From: an uncultured Clostridia bacterium
GTDB taxonomy: Bacteria; Bacillota; Clostridia; Peptostreptococcales; Acidaminobacteraceae
DNA length: 42,319 nucleotides
Direction of reading: 5' to 3'
Assembly (NCBI GenBank): GCA_927417275.1
Contig: CAKMJV010000025.1
Location: 1-42,319, forward strand
This document shows, one piece after another, positions 35,573 through 42,319 of this stretch. Both the position numbers and the translations under genes were made by a program. The notes under the pieces are model-generated. The model did no database searches. It worked only from the letters and a program-made list of their open reading frames with translations, and was not told the origin of the DNA. Numbering within the stretch: the first letter of the stretch is position 1; every line of letters starts with the position of its first letter.

Positions 35573-38197
35573 ATGATGAAAAAATATGTATATGCCTTTG
35601 AAGAAGGGTGCAAGGAAATGAAGGGGCTTTTGGGCGGAAAAGGAGCTAATCTTGCGGAAATGAAAAAAATCGGCTTGCCAGTTCCAGATGGATTTACCAT
35701 TACAACTGAAGCGTGTAACCAATACTATGTAGATGGTAAAAAAATTTCCGACGACATTAAAACACAGATTCTTGAGCACCTTAAGAATTTGGAAGTAAAA
35801 ACAGGAAAGACATTAGGCGATGCCAATGACCCCCTTTTGGTATCCGTACGATCAGGCGCATTTGTTTCTATGCCTGGCATGATGGACACAGTCTTAAATT
35901 TAGGACTAAATGATCAATCAGTGGAAGGTTTAGCTTTACTCACTGAGAATAAGCGATTTGCTTATGACTGTTACAGACGTTTCATTCAAATGTTCGGCGA
36001 TGTGGTCTTGGAAATTCCGAAATACAAATTTGATAGGGTATTGGACGGACAGAAGGAAAAACAAGGCTATACATTAGATACGCAGTTAACGATTGAAGAT
36101 TTTGAAGTCATAATTGAGGCCTACAAAGAAATCGTTAAAAAAGACAAAGGCTTTGATTTTCCTATGCATCCAGTAGATCAAATGATGATGTCTATTGAAG
36201 CGGTGTTCGGATCTTGGAACAACGACAGAGCCAGGGTTTATCGTAATTATAACGATATTCCGCACGATTTAGGCACAGGTGTTAATATTCAATCCATGGT
36301 ATTTGGTAATATGGGTACAACTTCGGGAACAGGTGTCGCTTTTACCAGAAACCCTTCAACTGGAGAAGACCTCTTATTTGGTGAGTTTCTAATTAATGCG
36401 CAAGGTGAAGACGTAGTTGCAGGTATAAGAACACCACAAAAGATCGATGAACTAAAAGACGCCTTACCAGAAGTTTATGATCAATTTATAGAAGTTTCCA
36501 ACACTTTAGAGAAACATTATCGAGATATGCAAGATATCGAATTTACCGTTGAACGTGGTAAACTCTATATGCTACAAACCAGAACCGGGAAAAGAACCGC
36601 ATTTGCAGCGATTAAAATAGCGGTAGATATGGTAGAAAAGGGTATACTTACTAAAGAAGAGGCACTTTTAAGGGTGCTTCCAAATCAACTTGATCAGTTA
36701 TTACATCCGATGTTTAGTCCAGAGGCTTTACAAAATGCAGAACCTATAGCAAAAGGCCTTCCCGCATCTCCAGGCGCAGCTTCAGGTAAGATTTTCTTCC
36801 ATTCAGAAGACGTAGCGCGTCAAGTCGAGAAGGGCATAGACTGTATTTTGGTTAGAACGGAAACATCTCCAGAAGACATCGAAGGCATGGTTGCTGCAAA
36901 TGGTATTTTAACTGCTAGAGGTGGTATGACATCACATGCCGCAGTTGTCGCACGTGGAATGGGCAAATGCTGTGTGGCAGGTTGTAGTGAGATTTATGTT
37001 GATGAAGATGAAAAGTATTTTCAAGTTGGAGACACCGTCTATAAAGAAGGCGACTGGATTTCATTAGACGGAAATACGGGAACACTTTATAATGGAAAAC
37101 TGGGCACCATCGAAGTGGCTTTAACAGGCGATTTTGCATTACTGCTCTCTTGGGCTGATGAAGTAAAAAAACTTGGTGTAAGAACAAATGCAGATACGCC
37201 TAAAGATGCTGAAACTGCTGTTAAATTTGGTGCTGAAGGCATCGGATTATGCCGTACTGAGCATATGTTTTTTAATGAAGAGCGTATTCTAAATGTACGA
37301 CGTATGATTTTGTCCGGTACATTACAAGAACGTTTAGATGCACTTAAGACGTTACTACCTTATCAAAGAGAAGACTTTATCGGTATTTTTAAAGCACTTG
37401 GTGAAAGACCTGTAACGATTCGATTGCTCGATCCACCGCTACATGAGTTTTTACCCCATAAAGATGAAGAAATTAGAGTTTTAGCAAACGATTTGGAGCA
37501 AACATACGAGTTCGTTAAGTACAAAATAGAAAATTTAAAAGAAAGTAATCCGATGTTGGGACATAGGGGATGTCGTTTAGCGATGACTTATCCTGAAATC
37601 TATGAAATGCAAACCATCGCGATTATAGAAGCTGCACTTCATTGTAAAAAAGAGTTTGGTATCGATGTGAAACCTGAAATTATGATTCCACTTGTAGGTC
37701 ATATGAAGGAATTTACAGTATTAAAAGTTTTGGTTCAAAAGGTGATGGATCAAATCATCGGCGAATCCGATTTAACTTTAGACGTAAAAATAGGCACCAT
37801 GATCGAAGTGCCTAGAGCAGCATTAATTGCAGATGAGATTGCAACAGAAGCGGAATTCTTCTCTTTTGGTACAAATGACTTAACGCAAATGACACTTGGA
37901 TTCTCACGTGACGACGCTGGAAAGTTTTTAAGCGAGTACCTCAAAAAAGGTGTCTTTGAAAAAGATCCATTTGAAACCATCGATCAAGGTGGTGTAGGAA
38001 GACTGGTTCACTTAGCATGTGAATTGGGAAGAAAAACAAAACCAAATTTAAAAATCGGTATATGTGGTGAACATGGTGGTGAACCTAAATCCATTGAGTT
38101 CTGCCATAAAGAAGGGTTGGACTATGTATCTTGTTCACCTTATCGTGTGCCAATCGCACGACTTGCAGCGGCACATGCTGCTATTAATAACAAATAA
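35573..38197 (+). CDS. ppdK: pyruvate, phosphate dikinase
   Basis: Reversible enzyme interconverting pyruvate, ATP and Pi with PEP, AMP and PPi. At 874 residues it equals the Clostridium symbiosum enzyme. The N-terminal ATP-grasp domain begins AFEEGCKEMKGLLGGKGANLAEMKKIGLPVPDGFTI-like. The swivelling phosphohistidine domain carries GGMTSHAAVVARG with Thr453 and catalytic His455, so the PpsR target Thr is present. The C-terminal PEP/pyruvate barrel has GIGLCRTEHMFF, FGTNDLTQMTLGFSRDDAG and GICGEHGGEP. AAGGGAAGG precedes tandem ATG codons; either could start. Confidence 0.97.
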   Translation: MMKKYVYAFEEGCKEMKGLLGGKGANLAEMKKIGLPVPDGFTITTEACNQYYVDGKKISDDIKTQILEHLKNLEVKTGKTLGDANDPLLVSVRSGAFVSMPGMMDTVLNLGLNDQSVEGLALLTENKRFAYDCYRRFIQMFGDVVLEIPKYKFDRVLDGQKEKQGYTLDTQLTIEDFEVIIEAYKEIVKKDKGFDFPMHPVDQMMMSIEAVFGSWNNDRARVYRNYNDIPHDLGTGVNIQSMVFGNMGTTSGTGVAFTRNPSTGEDLLFGEFLINAQGEDVVAGIRTPQKIDELKDALPEVYDQFIEVSNTLEKHYRDMQDIEFTVERGKLYMLQTRTGKRTAFAAIKIAVDMVEKGILTKEEALLRVLPNQLDQLLHPMFSPEALQNAEPIAKGLPASPGAASGKIFFHSEDVARQVEKGIDCILVRTETSPEDIEGMVAANGILTARGGMTSHAAVVARGMGKCCVAGCSEIYVDEDEKYFQVGDTVYKEGDWISLDGNTGTLYNGKLGTIEVALTGDFALLLSWADEVKKLGVRTNADTPKDAETAVKFGAEGIGLCRTEHMFFNEERILNVRRMILSGTLQERLDALKTLLPYQREDFIGIFKALGERPVTIRLLDPPLHEFLPHKDEEIRVLANDLEQTYEFVKYKIENLKESNPMLGHRGCRLAMTYPEIYEMQTIAIIEAALHCKKEFGIDVKPEIMIPLVGHMKEFTVLKVLVQKVMDQIIGESDLTLDVKIGTMIEVPRAALIADEIATEAEFFSFGTNDLTQMTLGFSRDDAGKFLSEYLKKGVFEKDPFETIDQGGVGRLVHLACELGRKTKPNLKIGICGEHGGEPKSIEFCHKEGLDYVSCSPYRVPIARLAAAHAAINNK

Positions 38198-38204
38198 TCT
38201 GTTT

Positions 38205-38240
38205 TGATAAAGCGAGTGTCGATTGCCACTCGCTTTATCA
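38205..38240. terminator. strong hairpin between ppdK and dgt
   Basis: A perfect 14-bp stem, TGATAAAGCGAGTG (38205-38218) with CACTCGCTTTATCA (38227-38240), closes an 8-base loop. No U tract follows on the plus strand, so it may protect mRNA ends or terminate by another route rather than as a classic intrinsic terminator. Confidence 0.55.
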
Positions 38241-38267
38241 TGAATAAAACCAAGGAGGCGATGCGCT

Positions 38268-39281
38268 ATGATTTATTATCGAGAGATGTATGAAAAATTA
38301 GAATATGAAATCCTGTCAAGTGTTGCTAAAAAATCTGCTGATACGCTTGGAAGACGGTTATTTGATACGCCGTGTCCTTTAAGAACAGAGTATCAGAGAG
38401 ACCGAGATCGTATCATTCATTCAAAATCTTTTAGAAGACTAAAACATAAAACACAAGTTTTTTTGTCTCCTGAAGGCGATCATTATCGCACACGTTTAAC
38501 GCACACCCTTGAAGTGGCACAAATAGCTAGAACCATCGCACGTGCACTAAGATTAAATGAAGACTTAACTGAAGCGATCGCACTTGGTCACGATTTAGGA
38601 CATACGCCTTTTGGGCATTGTGGCGAAGCACGTCTAAATGCGATTCACCCTAATGGATTTAAACACAATATGCAAAGTCTTCGTGTGGTCGACTTTTTAG
38701 AACGACATCATAATGACACATTTGGACTAAACCTAACTTTTGAAGTAAGAGATGGCATAGAACATCACAGTGGTCCCATCTTGCCCGTTACACTTGAAGG
38801 ACAAATCGTAAAAATATGCGACCGAATTGCCTATCTTAATCACGATATAGATGACGCCATAAGAGCAAATGTTTTAAAAGCGTCAGAGATTCCGAAAACC
38901 CTTATTGAATCAATCGGAAACAGCCATGGTGCACGTATTAATAATTTAATCATGGATTTAATAGAAAGCAGTCATGATCAAACCACGATTAAATTAAGCG
39001 CTGAAAAAGAAGAAGCTTTTAACACGCTTAGAAATTTTATGTTTGAGCATGTTTATTATAATAAAGAGGCTAAAAAAGAAGAGGAACGTGCTGAATACAT
39101 CGTTGAAGCACTTTATGACTATTTCAAATTACGTCCTGAGTTAATGCCTTCAGAACGCTATGAAGATTATACAAATAACGAGGGCATAGAAGCTGTAAAA
39201 GATTATGTGGCAAGCATGTCCGATCGTTATGCCGTAAATCTCTATAAGGAATTGTTTATTCCGAAATTTTGGCTCTATTAA
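38268..39281 (+). CDS. dgt: deoxyguanosinetriphosphate triphosphohydrolase-like protein
   Basis: HD-domain hydrolase that removes tripolyphosphate from dNTPs and tunes dNTP pools. This is the shorter 337-residue form. The HD ligands are His79 (RLTHTLEV), His108-Asp109 (GHDLGHTPFGH) and a later Asp in CDRIAYLNHDIDDA. RRLKHKTQVFLSPEGDHYRTR (56-76) is a family signature. ATG 38268 is 9 bases from GGAGG; another ATG at 38260 is in a different frame. Position before dnaG is common in Clostridia and fits a link to DNA synthesis. Confidence 0.92.
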   Translation: MIYYREMYEKLEYEILSSVAKKSADTLGRRLFDTPCPLRTEYQRDRDRIIHSKSFRRLKHKTQVFLSPEGDHYRTRLTHTLEVAQIARTIARALRLNEDLTEAIALGHDLGHTPFGHCGEARLNAIHPNGFKHNMQSLRVVDFLERHHNDTFGLNLTFEVRDGIEHHSGPILPVTLEGQIVKICDRIAYLNHDIDDAIRANVLKASEIPKTLIESIGNSHGARINNLIMDLIESSHDQTTIKLSAEKEEAFNTLRNFMFEHVYYNKEAKKEEERAEYIVEALYDYFKLRPELMPSERYEDYTNNEGIEAVKDYVASMSDRYAVNLYKELFIPKFWLY

Positions 39282-39320
39282 ATATAAACTTTTGTTAATA
39301 AAGAAGGATTTTAACAAGGT

Positions 39321-39349
39321 TTGTCGAAATAGTTAGAGGCTCTTAATAG
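39321..39349 (+). promoter_or_regulatory. candidate dnaG-rpoD promoter
   Basis: TTGTCG (39321-39326) and TAATAG (39344-39349) are 17 bases apart. An inverted repeat TTGTTAA (39292-39298) with TTAACAA (39311-39317) lies just upstream. Both are weak signals. Confidence 0.35.
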
Positions 39350-39368
39350 AAATTTGAAAGGTGATGAA

Positions 39369-41162
39369 ATGAGCAATAGAAATGAAGGAAATATTTTTGA
39401 ATATATTTTAGAGCATGTCAATATTATCGATGTGATCTCGGATTATATCACCGTAGAACGCTCAGGTAAAAATGCCAAAGCACTTTGCCCATTTCATAAT
39501 GAAAAAACACCCTCGTTTATCGTCTCAGAAGAGAAACAACTTTTTCACTGTTTTGGCTGTGGCGCGGCAGGAAATGCCATTTCATTTATTACGCAATATG
39601 AAAATCTTGATAGTATAGATGCGGTTGAATTTTTAGCAGACAAATATCGTATTGATATTTCACAGTTTGCAAAAGGTGCACATCAAAAAAACACTAGCCA
39701 TTATGCGAGATACTATGATATATTAAGAGATGCCGCTATTTTTTATTATAAAAATCTGCGACTTTATCCCGATGCACTTGCTTATTTTGAAAAACGAGAC
39801 ATTCATATTGATGTAATAAAGCAATTTGGTCTTGGTTTTGCAAGTGATGCGTGGTCTGATCTACTTAAAGCGATGGCAAATAAATATTCTAAATCAGATC
39901 TTGAAAAAGTGGGTTTAATTATCGAAAATAAAGATAAAACCAACCATTATGATCGATTTAGAAATCGAATCATGTTTCCCATCATAAATCCTAAAGGCAA
40001 AGTAATAGGATTTGGTGGGCGTGTCATGGACGATGCACTGCCCAAATATCTTAATTCACCAGAGACAGAAGTTTTTAATAAAAGTCAAACGTTATATGGG
40101 TTAAATTTAGCAAAAAATCATCTACAAGATAAGCGACAGTTAATTATCGCTGAAGGTTATATGGATGTTATTGCGCTTCATACCCATGGCTTTACAAATG
40201 CTGTGGCTACTTTAGGAACGGCTTTGACTACAGATCACGGTCGCTTAATGCGGCGTTATGCAGATGAAATAATTCTCTGCTACGATTCAGATTTTGCAGG
40301 TCAAAAGGCGACACTAAGAAGTCTTGATGTCTTACAGGGCATTATAGAAAAGATTCGAATAATCGTTCTGGGTGAAAATATGGATCCAGATGATTACTTG
40401 AAAAAGTATGGTGCTGATAAGTTTAAAGAAAAAATTGATCAAGCCATAACTGCCACAGAATATAGATTAAATCATCTCATGCAAGCGTATAATCTCAATG
40501 ACGATCAAGAAAAAATCGACTTTTTGTCAAAAGCGGTCGTTATTATTGCAGATTTGTCTAATGCCTTTGAAAAAAATCTATACATTGAAAAGTTATCTGG
40601 TCTATTAGATGTTAGCAGAGAATTAATAGCAAAAGAAGTCTTTAAAGAAAACTATAATGCAAATACGCAATATGGCTTTCATGCAAAGTCAAAAAAAGTA
40701 GAATCAATCCCCAAAATTACCAGCGACAAGAAAAGGTATCTTGAAAAACAACTGGTGATGTACTACATTCATAAACATGATGCTTTAACTGAAGATCAAA
40801 AGACTTTGATCCAAAATTTTTCCTATTCCGATGAACTACAAAGTATCATAGATTATGTTGTCAGTTATTATGAGTCACATACAGAATTTTCTATGCAACA
40901 CATCATTGAAAACGCTGATTTATCCATTTCAACAAGATTAATTGATATTGTACAAAGCCACTTATCTGTTTTGGATGAAATCGACATAGAATTGGTGATG
41001 AATAATCTTCAATCAATAAGTCTTGATGAAAACATAGAATATTTAATGCAGCAGTTGCAAACATCCGATCAAAAACAAGCTATTCAACAAGAAATTCAAA
41101 AGAAAAGAATGGAAAAACAAGCATTGCAATTGCAAATGAGGCGAAACAAATTTAAAAATTGA
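39369..41162 (+). CDS. dnaG: DNA primase
   Basis: Synthesises RNA primers at the replication fork. The N-terminal zinc finger uses Cys40-X2-His43 and Cys61-X2-Cys64 (CPFHNEKTPSF, FHCFGCGAAG). The Toprim core has RIMFPIINPKGKVIGFGGRV, IAEGYMDV and ILCYDSDFAGQKA. The C-terminal helicase-interaction part ends in a Gln/Lys-rich helix. A TTG at 39354 precedes the AAAGGTGATG ribosome binding site, so ATG 39369 is the start (597 residues). rpoD follows 15 bases later, forming the usual macromolecular-synthesis pair. Confidence 0.96.
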   Translation: MSNRNEGNIFEYILEHVNIIDVISDYITVERSGKNAKALCPFHNEKTPSFIVSEEKQLFHCFGCGAAGNAISFITQYENLDSIDAVEFLADKYRIDISQFAKGAHQKNTSHYARYYDILRDAAIFYYKNLRLYPDALAYFEKRDIHIDVIKQFGLGFASDAWSDLLKAMANKYSKSDLEKVGLIIENKDKTNHYDRFRNRIMFPIINPKGKVIGFGGRVMDDALPKYLNSPETEVFNKSQTLYGLNLAKNHLQDKRQLIIAEGYMDVIALHTHGFTNAVATLGTALTTDHGRLMRRYADEIILCYDSDFAGQKATLRSLDVLQGIIEKIRIIVLGENMDPDDYLKKYGADKFKEKIDQAITATEYRLNHLMQAYNLNDDQEKIDFLSKAVVIIADLSNAFEKNLYIEKLSGLLDVSRELIAKEVFKENYNANTQYGFHAKSKKVESIPKITSDKKRYLEKQLVMYYIHKHDALTEDQKTLIQNFSYSDELQSIIDYVVSYYESHTEFSMQHIIENADLSISTRLIDIVQSHLSVLDEIDIELVMNNLQSISLDENIEYLMQQLQTSDQKQAIQQEIQKKRMEKQALQLQMRRNKFKN

Positions 41163-41177
41163 AAGGAGGCAATTCAA

Positions 41178-42319
41178 TTGAGTGATAAATTGAATGCCAA
41201 GTACCAAGAGATCGTTAAGGGACTTATTAAAAAAGGGAAAAAATCTGGGTCTTTGACTTATGAAGAGATTCAAAATAAGTTAGCCATTATGGAAATTGAT
41301 AAAGATCAAATTGATGAGATTTTTGAAGCCTTTTCAGCGATGGATATTACCATTATAACAGCTGGTTCAAATGATGACGATGAAGAAGAAGACGAAGATG
41401 ATGATAACATTGACATAGAAGATATCGCTGACTTAGAAGATATAGATTTGGATGATTTAGAAGACTTAGATGATATTGATGACATCGATGAAATTGATGA
41501 CATTGATTCGTTAGATAGAATTCACGAGCTTGAACCTGCTATTGATGAAGAAGAAGATGAAAAAATCATCGATATTTCGGTACCAAAAGGCATTAATATC
41601 GATGATCCCGTGCGTATGTACTTAAAGGAAATCGGTGAAGTCGCTTTATTATCTGGGGACGAAGAAGTGGATCTTGCAAAACGCATGGCAACTGGCGATG
41701 AAGAGGCGAAGCGCAAACTTTGCGAAGCTAATTTAAGACTGGTTGTAAGTATCGCTAAAAAATACGTCGGTAGAGGCATGTTGTTCTTAGATTTGATTCA
41801 AGAAGGTAATTTAGGACTTATTAAAGCCGTTGAAAAATTTGACTGGACCAAAGGGTTTAAGTTTTCTACTTATGCCACTTGGTGGATTCGCCAAGCCATA
41901 ACACGAGCGATTGCAGATCAAGCGCGAACCATACGTATACCTGTTCATATGGTTGAAACCATCAATAAATTGATTCGTGTTCAAAGACAACTTCTTCAAG
42001 AGTATGGTAGAGAACCCTTACCAGAAGAAATTGCTAAAGAAATGGACATGACCGTAGAAAAAGTTAGAGAAATTCTAAAAATTGCTCAAGAACCGGTATC
42101 TTTGGAAACACCTATTGGTGAAGAAGAAGATTCACATCTTGGCGACTTTATTCCTGATAATGATGCACCAGCGCCTGCAGATGCAGCTGCATTTTCCATG
42201 CTCAAAGAACAGTTGATGGAAGTCTTAGAAACATTGACACCTCGTGAGCAAAAAGTATTAAAATTGAGATTTGGATTAGAAGATGGTCGTGCGCGAACAC
42301 TTGAAGAAGTGGGCAAAGA
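41178..42319 (+). CDS. rpoD: RNA polymerase primary sigma factor RpoD (SigA), 3' end outside window
   Basis: Housekeeping sigma factor. It starts with TTG, 8 bases after AAGGAGG, reading [20 protein letters not shown]. Residues 1-60 form region 1.1. Residues 66-113 are an unusually long Asp/Glu-rich low-complexity run with Ile and Leu spaced through it. Region 1.2 begins with [18 protein letters not shown], and region 2 has [36 protein letters not shown] with [15 protein letters not shown]. Region 3 includes [14 protein letters not shown], and region 4 begins [16 protein letters not shown]. The frame is open for 380 codons and runs off the window, cutting region 4.2. Confidence 0.96.
   Translation, partial: MSDKLNAKYQEIVKGLIKKGKKSGSLTYEEIQNKLAIMEIDKDQIDEIFEAFSAMDITIITAGSNDDDEEEDEDDDNIDIEDIADLEDIDLDDLEDLDDIDDIDEIDDIDSLDRIHELEPAIDEEEDEKIIDISVPKGINIDDPVRMYLKEIGEVALLSGDEEVDLAKRMATGDEEAKRKLCEANLRLVVSIAKKYVGRGMLFLDLIQEGNLGLIKAVEKFDWTKGFKFSTYATWWIRQAITRAIADQARTIRIPVHMVETINKLIRVQRQLLQEYGREPLPEEIAKEMDMTVEKVREILKIAQEPVSLETPIGEEEDSHLGDFIPDNDAPAPADAAAFSMLKEQLMEVLETLTPREQKVLKLRFGLEDGRARTLEEVGK

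Noticed and set aside
41306..41503. Serine-rich antisense frame in rpoD
   Set aside because: The poly-Ser translation is simply the reverse complement of the Asp/Glu codon run.
1..42319. CRISPR array, tRNA, rRNA, insertion sequence or prophage
   Set aside because: No spaced direct repeats, cloverleaf sequences, rRNA blocks, transposase or phage genes were seen on reading both strands.

Overview
This 42.3 kb window is a low-GC bacterial chromosome segment made almost entirely of single-copy housekeeping genes in the conserved Firmicutes order comEC-holA-rpsT / lepA-hemW-hrcA-grpE-dnaK-dnaJ-prmA-rsmE-mtaB / rpsU-yqeY / phoH-pgpH-ybeY / cdd-era / recO / glyS-ppsR-ppdK / dnaG-rpoD. A perfect CIRCE operator, a glycine T-box, strong Shine-Dalgarno sites, SigA-type promoters, a one-subunit glycyl-tRNA synthetase and pyruvate phosphate dikinase with its regulator all point to Clostridia. 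The absence of the sporulation genes gpr, spoIIP, yqfC and yqfD from their usual positions suggests a non-spore-forming lineage, for example something close to Fusibacter. That placement is inference.

Layout. 1-180 holds nested inverted repeats and a terminator. 169-3009 carries plsY (minus), a lysophospholipase-like hydrolase (plus) and an AlaX-type tRNA-editing protein (minus). 3108-5744 is the least ordinary stretch: a gene of unknown function followed 15 bases later by a solitary adenine DNA methyltransferase that resembles Clostridioides difficile CamA. 5793-9352 has comEC, holA and convergent rpsT. 9572-20551 is the translation and heat-shock block. 20630-27906 carries hinT, rpsU-yqeY and phoH-pgpH-ybeY-(DUF3048)-cdd-era; the DUF3048 gene sits where diacylglycerol kinase dgkA is often found. 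27963-32903 has mgtE, recO, a chemoreceptor with a recognisable amino-acid-binding motif, and a UBA/DUF4342 protein. 33197-42319 has T-box-glyS, ppsR, ppdK, dgt, dnaG and the first 380 codons of rpoD, which runs off the right edge.

How the genes work together. Most products serve translation (LepA, S20, S21, GlyRS, AlaX, PrmA, RsmE, MtaB, YbeY, Era), protein folding (HrcA-GrpE-DnaK-DnaJ) and replication or transcription initiation (HolA, DnaG, RpoD, RecO). PpsR and PPDK form a regulator-target pair at the pyruvate/PEP node. No non-coding gap exceeds 300 bases; the largest is the 293-base T-box leader of glyS. I saw no CRISPR array, tRNA, rRNA, insertion sequence or phage gene.

I did not find a clearly new multi-gene system. 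The strongest leads are the CamA-like methyltransferase with its unknown neighbour, the amino-acid chemoreceptor, the dyad over the comEC promoter, and the long palindromes near 1-150 and 9012-9035.
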